Positions 1-8,377 of a DNA stretch of 64,000 bases are shown here, piece after piece. The notes beneath the pieces were generated by a model. It was given only the letters and a program-made list of their open reading frames with translations, was not told the origin of the DNA and did no database searches. The position numbers were made by a program, and so were the translations under genes. The stretch is taken from the NCBI RefSeq assembly GCF_900099685.1, contig NZ_FNDW01000004.1, positions 124,001-188,000 of the forward strand. The letters are read 5' to 3'. The DNA is from Chryseobacterium taeanense (lineage in GTDB: Bacteria; Bacteroidota; Bacteroidia; Flavobacteriales; Weeksellaceae). Position 1 is the stretch's first letter, and each line of letters opens with the position of its first letter.

Positions 1-677
1 AGATCTTTGATGATTGCGCCTGTGTTTGGTAAATCTACTGTTTTAGAAACAGTATTTGTTAATGGACTTACAATGGTAATCGTATTTCCTGTTGGGTGTC
101 CTGCGTAAGGAGGTGCTGAATCATAATAAATACCATCTGTCTGTACCACGATATTTCCCCCTGCCTCAACTACTTTTTCGGCATATCTGTCAAAATTAAT
201 GCTTTTTACAAATGAGTTGTCATTAGTATTATAAACATTCAGTTTTTTTACGGTTGAAAAATTGTTATTTGTAACAAAATACTGGTTTCCTGAATACGCG
301 ATATATCTCGGATTATCAAGATTTGATGTAACGGTAGCTTGTTTTCTGAAAGTATGCTTGTTTACAATTTCAATTTTATTAGGCGAATTCATCACCAAAT
401 AAGCATAATCTCCTTTGAAACCAACTGTCTGCAAAACACTTCCTAAAATTTCGTTGTTATTATTTGCCGCGTAGATTCCGTTCTGTAAAATCCCTAAATC
501 ATTGCTTACGTACGAAACGTCAGAAGTCGGTGTTGAGAATCCTCCTTCATTGGAAATGATGATACCGTTTGCATAATCTACCTGTGGAGTTTCCATTACA
601 AATTCGTCATCACTACATGCAACGTTGAACAACAATGCCGAAGCAAATGCAAGAGATAAAATTTTTCTGATTTTCAT
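1..677 (-). CDS. BtuG-like YncE/DUF5074 surface lipoprotein (3' end outside window)
   Basis: About 225 N-terminal residues are visible; the gene runs off the left edge. It opens with a lipoprotein signal peptide whose lipobox ends in VAC followed by SDDE, the acidic residues often seen in Bacteroidota surface lipoproteins. The rest has repeating short beta-blade segments (GDYAYLVM, NPRYIAYSGNQYFVT, GGNIVVQTDG) typical of YncE/DUF5074 seven-bladed propellers. It starts 11 bases after the BtuB-like receptor, behind a cobalamin riboswitch. In Bacteroides the DUF5074-type propeller BtuG sits on BtuB and captures B12 very tightly. By context this is inferred to be the BtuG equivalent. Family is seen; ligand is inferred. 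Confidence 0.75.
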   Translation of the reverse strand, partial: MKIRKILSLAFASALLFNVACSDDEFVMETPQVDYANGIIISNEGGFSTPTSDVSYVSNDLGILQNGIYAANNNNEILGSVLQTVGFKGDYAYLVMNSPNKIEIVNKHTFRKQATVTSNLDNPRYIAYSGNQYFVTNNNFSTVKKLNVYNTNDNSFVKSINFDRYAEKVVEAGGNIVVQTDGIYYDSAPPYAGHPTGNTITIVSPLTNTVSKTVDLPNTGAIIKD

Positions 678-688
678 TTATTTTTTAT

Positions 689-2518
689 TTAAAAATTAAT
701 ATTCAAATAGATACTGTAGTTTCTTTTAGGCAGCGGATAAAATGCAGTTGTCTGATAGATTTCGTTAAAAATATTATTCACTTTGCCTCCGATGGTATAT
801 TTTTTCATAAAAGTTCCTGCTACTCCTGCATTCATCACAAAATAAGGTTTTAATGCAGCACTTTGCTTTTCTTCTGTATCGGTATAAGTAAGACCATTAT
901 ACATTCCCTGAACATAAAGCTTTATGCATGAATACTGATAATCAATATTCCCGAAAAACTTATGAAGCGGAACATACATCAGTTTCTTTTTTGTTTCAAG
1001 ATTGATAGATTTCGTATAAGAATATCCTAAGTTTGTTTTTAAAATATGCTTTCCGAATTTCTTTTCGTATTCAAATTGAGAATCCAATCCGTACGATTGT
1101 ACTTTGTAGGTATTTACAGGAGAGTAATATCCCATATTGCTTGGCAGCCAGGTAATCATATCAGTGATTCTGATATAATATGGTGTTAAAGTAATTTTTG
1201 CACCTGCAATTTTAAATTGATTTTTCAGATCAAACTGGTAAGCTGTTTCTGGTTTCAGATTCATATTCCCTCCGGGACTCCAGTAAAGATCATTGAACGA
1301 CGGATATCTGAAATTTTTGGCAGCGTTCAGATTAAGGTTGTACCAGTTCGTTACGTTCCAGTTTCCTGAAAATGAAAGTAAAACCGGCGAACTGTAATCT
1401 TCTACAAAATCTTTTTTAATTCCGGCTTCAAAACGTAAATCGTTTGTCGCAAAATACCTCAGCAATCCGGCTAAAGAACCAACATTTCTACTGACATCTT
1501 TAATGCCGCTCATATATCCTTCGGCTTTGTTTACCTGAAATTCTCCGATGACGTTAATATTCCATTTTGAAGTCAGAAAATAATTAAAATCATTCTTGAG
1601 GATATAATTTTTTCCCGTTCCACCGCTGCTTTTAGGTTGGTCTATATTATCAAAATATTGGAAATTCTCTTCCGTGTAAGCGGCTCGGAATAGATTGCTC
1701 AGCTTAGAAGTATTCCAATCCCAGACGAGCAGGGTTCTTACATTCTGGGTTTCGTATTTTGTTTTGGTATAATCGTCAAGGAATACCGGAAAATGCTGAT
1801 TTCCGTTAAATAATTCAGTGATCCATGACAACTGATGATGAGGCGCAATTTTGTAAGCCGCCGAAATATTGAAGTTCGTATTCGAGTATTCTCCGTTTCT
1901 GTTGATATAGTTGCGCGATTCTTCTACTTTATAATCATTTTCGCTCTCCGAATAATTTCCCGAAAATTTAAAGCTGAATTTTTCATTGGAAAATGAAGCT
2001 TTTGCAAAATTATTGTAAGTGCTAAAGGACGCAACCTCAGAAAATATGGATGCATGAAAGCCTTTATTAAAAGATAAGCTGTTGTTAAGATGAACTGTTC
2101 CCCCAATCGCTCCGCTTCCGTAGACAACTCCTACACTTCCGGATTTTACATCGAGCTGGTCGAATCCCATAAATGGAATATTATTGACATCTCCCTGTCC
2201 CAAAAACTGAGAATTGATGTTGATCCCATTCCATACAAAAGCAGTCTGTTGAGCGGTTGTTCCCCGAAAAGAAGGAGACGAAACCGCGCCACGTCCGTTT
2301 TCTTTGATGTAAATCTGAGACTGGAAACGTAATGTTTCCGAAAGGTTGGTTGAGTTTTTCTGTGCATCTTCCGGACTGATGGTATTCACTTTATGAAAAA
2401 GCTTTACTTTGCTCATCTGGTTGTCAAAAATATACACCGTGTCAATAGCTTTCTCCTGGGCAGAAAGCAAGCAACCGTAAGCCGAAAAAATCAGTACTAA
2501 AGATTTTTTTATATCCAT
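689..2518 (-). CDS. btuB: TonB-dependent vitamin B12 receptor, BtuB-like
   Basis: 609 residues, the usual BtuB length. A signal peptide ending near SAQ is followed by a short TonB-box region, a plug domain (about residues 40-150, with LSETLRFQSQIYIKENG and the GSVGVVYGSGAIGGTVHL stretch) and a 22-strand barrel ending in a terminal aromatic (NINF). It would carry cobalamin or related corrinoids across the outer membrane using TonB energy. It lies directly behind a cobalamin riboswitch and in front of a BtuG-like lipoprotein, so B12 is a much better guess than iron. B12 repression through the riboswitch is expected. Confidence 0.88.
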   Translation of the reverse strand: MDIKKSLVLIFSAYGCLLSAQEKAIDTVYIFDNQMSKVKLFHKVNTISPEDAQKNSTNLSETLRFQSQIYIKENGRGAVSSPSFRGTTAQQTAFVWNGININSQFLGQGDVNNIPFMGFDQLDVKSGSVGVVYGSGAIGGTVHLNNSLSFNKGFHASIFSEVASFSTYNNFAKASFSNEKFSFKFSGNYSESENDYKVEESRNYINRNGEYSNTNFNISAAYKIAPHHQLSWITELFNGNQHFPVFLDDYTKTKYETQNVRTLLVWDWNTSKLSNLFRAAYTEENFQYFDNIDQPKSSGGTGKNYILKNDFNYFLTSKWNINVIGEFQVNKAEGYMSGIKDVSRNVGSLAGLLRYFATNDLRFEAGIKKDFVEDYSSPVLLSFSGNWNVTNWYNLNLNAAKNFRYPSFNDLYWSPGGNMNLKPETAYQFDLKNQFKIAGAKITLTPYYIRITDMITWLPSNMGYYSPVNTYKVQSYGLDSQFEYEKKFGKHILKTNLGYSYTKSINLETKKKLMYVPLHKFFGNIDYQYSCIKLYVQGMYNGLTYTDTEEKQSAALKPYFVMNAGVAGTFMKKYTIGGKVNNIFNEIYQTTAFYPLPKRNYSIYLNINF

Positions 2519-2561
2519 TCTATTTTACTTTTCCTCCGAAAGCAATGTATTTAGTTACAAT

Positions 2562-2716
2562 TCTGGCAGGTCTCCTGACTTTCGCTTTTCTACACCTTCC
2601 CGTTTGCACAGTGGTTTGTCGTAGAAAATTTTTGTTCGCGATCTACAGTTGCGGGGACAGTCCGGGATTTTCACCCGATTCCCTTTTCATTCCAAATGAT
2701 TGGAAACCAAAATTTT
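2562..2716 (-). promoter_or_regulatory. Cobalamin riboswitch
   Basis: Read on the minus strand the leader holds the B12-box landmarks in order: GGGAATCGGGTGAAAATCCC, then CGGACTGTCCCCGCAACTGT, a CACTG...CGGGAAGG segment, and AAGTCAGGAGACCTGCC. About 50 bases later comes a GGAGG just ahead of the receptor start codon, so translational control is plausible. The order and spacing are those of class-I cobalamin riboswitches. Confidence 0.93.
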
Positions 2717-2806
2717 TGCAAATATAAACTTATTACGTTGAAATCCAAAAACACAACGTAATTAAAGCCACACCATGATTTTAAATCAATATAATTTTAA
2801 TTTATT

Positions 2807-2920
2807 AGGAGCCGGGAACCTGCTTTCCACTGCAATTCCTCATTACGCGGCTGCGCCGCTCCACTCCGGGATTTTCGTTGCAATCAGGGCTAAGGTTTTG
2901 TGGGAGCTAAAGTTCTCGAA
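2807..2920. repeat. REP-like intergenic repeat (diverged copy)
   Basis: It carries CCTGCTTTCC at the left and GCAATCAGGGCTAA at the right around a GCGGCTGCGCCGC core. The same left and right motifs flank GC-rich hairpins near 32040 and 41830, so this belongs to one intergenic repeat family. The core is shorter and less perfect here. Confidence 0.6.
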
Positions 2921-3030
2921 GTCACTACAGAAATTATAGTTTTTTACGACAAGAATTCCACTCCTCTGGAGGGGTGGATTAATTTTCAGGGAAAATTAAG
3001 ACGGGGTGGTTAAAAATACTAATTCTAAAA

Positions 3031-3087
3031 GTCAATGGTGAAAAGTCAATTTGCTTCGCTTGTCAATTTTCAAAATTCACCATTGAC
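3031..3087. repeat. Inverted-repeat element, GTCAATGG family
   Basis: GTCAATGGTGAA at the left and TTCACCATTGAC at the right form a perfect 12-base inverted repeat around a CAATTTGCTTCGCTTGTC centre. Related elements lie near 22433, 22728, 39150 and 41959. It sits just after the cdd stop and could act as a transcript end or be a mobile repeat. Confidence 0.7.
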
Positions 3088-3097
3088 CTAAAAATCG

Positions 3098-3580
3098 CTA
3101 CAAAAACGTAGCATCAAAATAAAAAGGTAGCAAATCTTTTATTGCATTCACTTTTACAACTTCTTCATTCATGCTCGAAAAATAAAGGTCAATATTCTCG
3201 TTCTGTTTGGTCTCATATTCCATTAAGCTCTGTCTGCAAGCGCCACAAGGTGGTATCGGAGGATTTCTTTCATGAAATTCCCTGGGACCGCCAACCACGA
3301 AAATCTTCTTGATTTTTACATCAGGAAAATTAGCCGCAATCCAGAATAAAGCTGTTCTTTCCGCACAAAGTCCCGACGGATACGCTGCATTCTCCTGATT
3401 ATTCCCGGAATAGATTTCACCGTTTTCAAGCAGAACCGAGCAGCCTACCAGAAAATTAGAATAGGGGGCATATGCATTTTTGCGCGCTTCCTTGGCTTTT
3501 TCAAATAATTTTTTTTCTATATCGTTCAGTTCGGCGCTATTCTTAAAATATTCGTAACTGATGTGAGTTTCTTTTTTCAT
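3098..3580 (-). CDS. cdd: Cytidine deaminase
   Basis: 160 residues. It has the zinc and proton-shuttle motif CAE (C72, E74) and PCGAC (C112, C115), plus YAPYSNFLVG for substrate binding, as in the Cys-type tetrameric cytidine deaminases. It hydrolyses cytidine and deoxycytidine to uridine in the pyrimidine salvage pathway, in the cytoplasm. The neighbouring oxidoreductase is divergent, with about 105 bases between the two starts, a likely shared promoter region. Confidence 0.93.
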   Translation of the reverse strand: MKKETHISYEYFKNSAELNDIEKKLFEKAKEARKNAYAPYSNFLVGCSVLLENGEIYSGNNQENAAYPSGLCAERTALFWIAANFPDVKIKKIFVVGGPREFHERNPPIPPCGACRQSLMEYETKQNENIDLYFSSMNEEVVKVNAIKDLLPFYFDATFL

Positions 3581-3685
3581 ATATTGTGGATTAAAAAAAG
3601 GGGCATAAAATTACTTTTTTTTCATGAAGTGGACAATATGGGTCTGCTCTTTGCAATTCTCAATTTTTTAAATATAAAAAATAAA

Positions 3686-4738
3686 ATGTTATATACTCCG
3701 ATTAAATTCAGAAATGTTGAGTTAAAAAACCGTTTGGTAATGTCGCCGATGTGTATGTATTCCAGTGAAAACGGTTTTCCGAACGATTTTCATTTTGTAC
3801 ATTATGGAAGCCGTGCTCAAGGCGGCACAGGGTTAATCATCGTAGAAGCCACCGGTGTTGAACCTCGAGGAAGAATTACCAATCATTGCATGGGAATCTG
3901 GAATGACGAACAGGCAGAAAGTCTTAAGAAAATTGTAGATTTTGTTCATAAAAATTCAGAAAGTAAAATAGGAATTCAGCTGTCGCACTCTGGCAGAAAG
4001 GGTTCTACGGAAAATACAACTCAGATTTCAATTGAAGAAGGTTGGGAGACGATTGCGCCAAGCCCGATTCCTTATCATCCGACGGAAAGAATTCCTCATA
4101 TTTTGACGGTTGAAGAAATAAAAGAACAGGTTCAGAATTTTAAAAATGCCGCAAGAAGAGCCGTAGCAGCAGGTTTTGATGTTATTGAAATTCATGCAGC
4201 ACATGGTTATCTTATTCATCAGTTTCTATCACCACTTTCGAATATCAGAACCGATGAATATGGTGGAAGCTTTGAAAACAGGATCCGTTTTTTAATTGAA
4301 ATTGTAGATGCGTTGAATCAGGAACTGAATGATAACGTCGCTTTATTTGTAAGGATTTCCGGAACAGAATATGCAGAAAATGGCTGGGACATCAAGGATA
4401 GTGTTGAATTATCAAAAGTTTTGAAAAATCATGCTGTTGATCTTGTCGATGTTTCCAGCGGTGGAAATATCCATGGGGTGAAAATTCCGCTGTTTGACGG
4501 ATATCAGGTTCCGCTTTCCTCACAGGTGAGAAATGAGGCAGACGTAAAAACCGGAGCCGTAGGATTGATTAAAAAAATAGATCATGCAGAAGAGATCCTT
4601 AAAAAGGGTGATGCCGATCTTATTTTTATGGGAAGAGAAATTTTGAGAAATCCTTATATTGCCGTAGAGGGATCATTTGAAATGAATGAAGATTGCTTTT
4701 TTCCTCATCAGTATCTGAGAGCGAAAATATCTTCGTAA
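3686..4738 (+). CDS. namA: Old-yellow-enzyme NADPH dehydrogenase, YqjM/NamA-like
   Basis: 350 residues from the ATG at 3686. A longer reading frame from 3563 overlaps the divergent cdd start and adds a non-conserved leader, so I reject it. The protein begins MLYTPIKFRNVELKNR and has the YqjM-class active-site cysteine in PMCMYS (C23), HAAHGYLIHQFLSP for FMN and substrate binding, and GREILRNPY near the C-terminus. FMN-dependent reduction of activated C=C bonds and electrophile detoxification are known for the family. The physiological substrate is unknown. Confidence 0.9.
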   Translation: MLYTPIKFRNVELKNRLVMSPMCMYSSENGFPNDFHFVHYGSRAQGGTGLIIVEATGVEPRGRITNHCMGIWNDEQAESLKKIVDFVHKNSESKIGIQLSHSGRKGSTENTTQISIEEGWETIAPSPIPYHPTERIPHILTVEEIKEQVQNFKNAARRAVAAGFDVIEIHAAHGYLIHQFLSPLSNIRTDEYGGSFENRIRFLIEIVDALNQELNDNVALFVRISGTEYAENGWDIKDSVELSKVLKNHAVDLVDVSSGGNIHGVKIPLFDGYQVPLSSQVRNEADVKTGAVGLIKKIDHAEEILKKGDADLIFMGREILRNPYIAVEGSFEMNEDCFFPHQYLRAKISS

Positions 4739-4770
4739 TTTTATATATTTGATCAACAAAAAACGAAAAT

Positions 4771-5058
4771 ATGAAAGCAGAAGATTTCATGCTGCCTTGT
4801 CCCATAAAAAAAATCTTTGGTGTCGAATGTTTTGGATGTGGTACCCAAAGAGCAATAGTTATGGTTTTTGAAGGCAGATTTGCAGAGGCTTTTCATATGT
4901 TTCCTGCGGTGTATACCTTATTGCTTTTTTTTGCTACGGTCGCTTTAAATTTTGTTGATAAAAAAAGGAATTATGGGAACTTGCTTGTAATTTTAGCAGC
5001 TGTAAATGCTGTAATTATGGTAGTTTCATATTTCTACAAGCATCATTTTAGTCATTAA
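4771..5058 (+). CDS. DUF2752 small membrane protein
   Basis: 95 residues. It has the DUF2752 signature CP...FGVECFGCGTQRA (C-P, then C-x-x-C-G-T-Q-R) near the N-terminus and two membrane segments (about residues 42-60 and 70-88). The family's function is unknown. It sits 26 bases ahead of a CCC-motif membrane protein, and the two usually travel together in Flavobacteriia, so they are probably co-transcribed. Confidence 0.85.
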   Translation: MKAEDFMLPCPIKKIFGVECFGCGTQRAIVMVFEGRFAEAFHMFPAVYTLLLFFATVALNFVDKKRNYGNLLVILAAVNAVIMVVSYFYKHHFSH

Positions 5059-5083
5059 ACAAAACATTAAAATATTATAAACT

Positions 5084-5410
5084 ATGGAACAAAAATTGCC
5101 AAATGCACAGACTGTGCTTATTTTAGGAATCATTTCGGTGGTGGGTACCTGCTGTTGTTCGGGGCTTGTCGGTATTATTTGCGGGCTTATCGGTCTTAGT
5201 AAATATAAGAATGACAAATTAATTTACGATGCAAATCCCACCCAATACTCAGATTTTGGAAACCTGAATACCGGCCGTATATTATGTATTATCGGTCTTG
5301 TTTTAGGATGTATTCAGGTGGTTTATTTCATTTTCATGCTGGCAACTGTTGGTTGGGCAGGATATATGGAACAGATTAATCAGCTTTCCAGAATGGGAGG
5401 AAGAGGATAA
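5084..5410 (+). CDS. CCC-motif small membrane protein
   Basis: 108 residues with two hydrophobic segments (about 12-38 and 66-92). The first contains the TCCCSGLVGIICGLIGLSKY stretch that gives the CCC-motif membrane protein family its name. Function is not known. The family is abundant in Flavobacteriia and resembles DUF4190 proteins. A hairpin terminator follows the stop codon directly. Confidence 0.85.
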   Translation: MEQKLPNAQTVLILGIISVVGTCCCSGLVGIICGLIGLSKYKNDKLIYDANPTQYSDFGNLNTGRILCIIGLVLGCIQVVYFIFMLATVGWAGYMEQINQLSRMGGRG

Positions 5411-5415
5411 AAATT

Positions 5416-5444
5416 AAGACCGCAAATGAGCGGTCTTTTTTTAT
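5416..5444 (+). terminator. Intrinsic terminator
   Basis: AAGACCG and CGGTCTT form a 7-base stem around CAAATGAG, followed by a run of T. It ends the DUF2752/CCC-motif unit. Confidence 0.85.
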
Positions 5445-5495
5445 TCATTTAATAAAGTAAATAAGTTTTACTTGGATATAATGAAGAGTTATTTT

Positions 5496-7037
5496 CTATT
5501 TCACAATAAATTTAAGACTTGCTGAATCCAGCTTCAAAATGTAAATATCTTGCGGAAGGTTTTTAATTTTAATTGAATTTCTACTGTTTTTAAAAGGCTC
5601 ACTAATTGTCTCCATCAATTTTCCCTGAAGATTGTAAATCTCAGCTTTTTTGATGCTTTGTGTTTCACCTTTTACAAGAATTTCATTATTTGAAATCGGG
5701 TTTTGTGAAATCTGTAAGTGATTTTGATCCTGATTTATTTCTGGAAAAGTATTTTGCACTTGTTTAGAAGTTCCTGAATAACACCTCCAGCTCAAATTAT
5801 CTATGGCTACTCTGTTGCTTGTTGAAGTATTTTCCAGCTCCACCACTACATTTCCTGAAACATTGATATTGCTGATCGTTGTTGTTGTAGCATTAGTGTT
5901 ATAAGGTACCGTTCCTACCGTCGTTCCATTTACCTTTACATTGAACGTTCCGTTTGATCCTGAGAATTTTAGCTGGGTAGTCACTGTCAGTGAACCTATT
6001 CCGTTGGCAGAACTTCCAGACGTTAAAGCACCGTCTCTTACGGTAATCGCTTTCGTGGAAATAGTCTGGTCAGTTCTTGCATCTGTTGCTGTCCATGAAA
6101 TTCCGCCGTTGCTCCAAGTTCTTGTAAGATATGAAGAAGAACTTGACGTTGGAATTGTTTCGAACGTCTCATTAGCACAAGATGTTGAAGTTGGCGGAGT
6201 TGTTGTTCCGCCACCACTGGTTGAAGATCCTGATCCCCAGATTAAATTAACATAATTAGGATTGTCGATAAAAGGATTTCTGTTTCCTTGGAAAGTGTAC
6301 GAAGCATTGTTTCTGTTGATTTCCGCCTGGGATACCGGATCCTGATTATGCCAGGCCAGCAAAACATTCAGCTCCCAGGTCTGTAATCCCGGAAATGTTG
6401 AACCGCCGAGCATATTTCCTGAAGAAAAAGTAGAAAGTTTACTTTGATAGCGTGTTACAAAATAAAAAATCATTCTGGCTACATCGCCTTTGAACTCATC
6501 AATCGGCTCGAAAACCGTTCCTGAATATCCCGAAGAAACTGAATTTCCAAGCTTGGATCCGTTTTTGGAAGTAAATGTTGCAGTCCCAACTTTTCCAAAA
6601 GGATAATTAGAGCGCATACCATTTACCTTTCCATCTGTCGCTCTTATAAAATGGATATCAGAGACCATCGGTGAAGCCTGATTAAATAAACTTTGAGGTA
6701 CGATATGTTCCCGGTTGTAGCAGTTTCCTTCTACAGAATACGTTCCGCACTGATTTGTTCCGGGAGTGTATTTATACGGATCGGATCCTGTGGGTTTTTC
6801 AGAATAAATGTCTAGGATCGAACCGTCATTTTCATAATTTTTGTCAATGTCGGTCGTTTTATACCCTGTCCACAATCCATTGTAACCTTTATCCTGGTGG
6901 CCGTTGCTAATGATAGTGCTCAATGCGGTCTTTAGAGCTGATCCCGATAATCCGTTTGCCGAATTATAATATCCTGACGGAGTCTGTGCATTGGCCATAA
7001 TAGAGGCTAATGCAAGAATAAATAATGATTTTTTCAT
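5496..7037 (-). CDS. Secreted endonuclease I (EndA/NucM family) with T9SS sorting domain
   Basis: 513 residues. A signal peptide (ending near ANA-Q) leads into an EndA-type beta-beta-metal nuclease domain (about 20-270) with the catalytic NREHIVPQS motif and SNYPFG. After a Ser/Thr/Gly-rich linker comes a beta-sandwich-like region (about 285-420), then a type A T9SS C-terminal sorting domain (about 435-513; NEILVKG, AEIYNLQGK, YILKL). It should be exported through the type IX system and degrade extracellular DNA or RNA. The sorting domain pairs functionally with porZ in this window. Confidence 0.9.
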   Translation of the reverse strand: MKKSLFILALASIMANAQTPSGYYNSANGLSGSALKTALSTIISNGHQDKGYNGLWTGYKTTDIDKNYENDGSILDIYSEKPTGSDPYKYTPGTNQCGTYSVEGNCYNREHIVPQSLFNQASPMVSDIHFIRATDGKVNGMRSNYPFGKVGTATFTSKNGSKLGNSVSSGYSGTVFEPIDEFKGDVARMIFYFVTRYQSKLSTFSSGNMLGGSTFPGLQTWELNVLLAWHNQDPVSQAEINRNNASYTFQGNRNPFIDNPNYVNLIWGSGSSTSGGGTTTPPTSTSCANETFETIPTSSSSSYLTRTWSNGGISWTATDARTDQTISTKAITVRDGALTSGSSANGIGSLTVTTQLKFSGSNGTFNVKVNGTTVGTVPYNTNATTTTISNINVSGNVVVELENTSTSNRVAIDNLSWRCYSGTSKQVQNTFPEINQDQNHLQISQNPISNNEILVKGETQSIKKAEIYNLQGKLMETISEPFKNSRNSIKIKNLPQDIYILKLDSASLKFIVK

Positions 7038-7135
7038 GTTAATACTTTAGTTTGGTAAGATTAATATAAATTTATGAATAAAAAATTACGGGATTGTTAA
7101 TTTTTAAATGAACACAATTCTATGCATATATTTAA

Positions 7136-7171
7136 ACAAAAAAAAGTCAATACGGTTTTTGTATTGACTTT
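7136..7171 (-). terminator. Intrinsic terminator of the DUF4136 gene
   Basis: A perfect 11-base stem, AAAGTCAATAC with GTATTGACTTT, is followed on the minus strand by a long T run. It lies 25 bases past the DUF4136 stop. Confidence 0.85.
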
Positions 7172-7196
7172 CTATATATCTGATTAATTTAAAATC

Positions 7197-7724
7197 TTAT
7201 TTTCTTTGCGGAGGATAATTCTTCATGATTTCCGCCATAATTTCAGGAATTTGTTTTTGTTTAGCTTTAGGGCGGTCTACTGAAATTCCGCTTCCGATTC
7301 CCTGCCAAACCAGTTTGTTTGATCTTGCATCAACCATATCCACGATGATGGCGCCTTCATTATAATTACTTGTCCAGGTTCTGTTCATCCCGATTCCCCA
7401 TCCGAATGGTCCGCCCCAACCCCATGCTCCGTAAGGAGAAGAAGTCGTAACGTCGGTGATCTTCTTATGGTTAGCTTTTACATTAATGATCAGATCAGGA
7501 TTTTCTCCTGACTGAAGACCTTTACTCTGAAGCTGTTTCGACAATTCGTTTAAAACTCTGTCTTTATCGATGTCATTCAGTTTCAGATCATCAATTCTCA
7601 GCTTGTAAGTTTTGTAAGTGGTGAAATTTGCAGTATCTGCATAGTCAGAACGTACATTGAAAGGACTACAAGATGTCAAACCCAAAGTAGCCGAGGCTAA
7701 CAAAATAAAAATATATTTTTTCAT
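7197..7724 (-). CDS. DUF4136 lipoprotein
   Basis: 175 residues from the ATG at 7724. An upstream in-frame ATG at 7802 would add 26 residues overlapping the preceding gene and hide the signal peptide. The protein starts MKKYIFILLASATLGLTSC, a lipoprotein signal with lipobox LTSC, followed by a DUF4136 domain (YKTYKLRIDD, GENPDLIINVKANHK, WGGPFGWG, NEGAIIVDMVDARSNKLVWQG). DUF4136 proteins are periplasmic or outer-membrane lipoproteins of unknown role. The gene abuts the DUF5522 gene. Confidence 0.88.
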   Translation of the reverse strand: MKKYIFILLASATLGLTSCSPFNVRSDYADTANFTTYKTYKLRIDDLKLNDIDKDRVLNELSKQLQSKGLQSGENPDLIINVKANHKKITDVTTSSPYGAWGWGGPFGWGIGMNRTWTSNYNEGAIIVDMVDARSNKLVWQGIGSGISVDRPKAKQKQIPEIMAEIMKNYPPQRK

Positions 7725-7725
7725 T

Positions 7726-7911
<186 letters not shown>

Positions 7912-7937
7912 TTAAATCTCTAAGCCAAAAAACTTTT

Positions 7938-7945
7938 TATATTTG
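7938..7945 (+). promoter_or_regulatory. Candidate -7 promoter element TATATTTG
   Basis: It matches the Bacteroidota -7 consensus TAnnTTTG and ends 5 bases before the ATG at 7951, so the mRNA would start at or very near the start codon (leaderless). No clear -33 element is seen. Confidence 0.4.
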
Positions 7946-7950
7946 TTATT

Positions 7951-8277
7951 ATGATAATTGTATGCCATAAACCTTTAAAATTATTAAAAATCAGCGGCAT
8001 TACTCTTTTTCCCTTCATCTTCGTTAGGAATCTCGAAGATAAGAAAAATAAAGTATTGATTAATCATGAAAAAATCCATTTAAAACAACAAATGGAAATG
8101 CTAGTGATTTTCTTCTATATTTTCTATGTCATTGAGTATTACTACTGGCTATTCAGACTTAAAAATCCTTATCAGGCTTACCGAAGAATTTCCTTTGAAA
8201 GAGAAGCCTACGACAATGAACACGACCTGAATTATCTGAGAAAAAGAAAATTCTGGAACTTCAGGGAATATTTTTAA
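7951..8277 (+). CDS. Small membrane protein with HExxH motif, possible metallopeptidase
   Basis: 108 residues. An HEKIH motif (39-43) is followed by a hydrophobic stretch (about 51-68) and FEREAYDNE (82-90), which could supply a third, glutamate zinc ligand as in gluzincins. The order HExxH, membrane helix, ExxA/D resembles membrane peptidases, but the protein is too short to hold a full known peptidase fold. I do not recognise a family name. Divergent from DUF5522 with 42 bases between starts. Confidence 0.65.
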   Translation: MIIVCHKPLKLLKISGITLFPFIFVRNLEDKKNKVLINHEKIHLKQQMEMLVIFFYIFYVIEYYYWLFRLKNPYQAYRRISFEREAYDNEHDLNYLRKRKFWNFREYF

Positions 8278-8377
8278 GTTTAATAAAGTTGCTTTTATTT
8301 AACATTTAATGCTTTTTAAGTTTTGTTTAACGAATTTAAAAATTATCATGTAAAATAAATTCAGGAAATTTGCAGAG

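Larger units (their letters stand above)
2731..3097. other. Gene-free stretch with two repeat elements
   Basis: 367 bases between the riboswitch and cdd. It contains a diverged copy of a GC-rich hairpin repeat (about 2807-2920) and a perfect 12-base inverted repeat (3031-3087). I see no credible coding sequence. Promoter elements for the leftward B12 unit should lie near 2720-2760 but none is clear. Confidence 0.6.

Noticed and set aside
2545..2727. 60-codon plus-strand frame upstream of the B12 receptor gene
   Set aside because: It runs antisense through the cobalamin riboswitch and is explained by that conserved RNA.
3563..3685. N-terminal extension of the old-yellow-enzyme gene
   Set aside because: It overlaps the divergent cdd start and precedes the conserved MLYTPIKF start; not part of the family.
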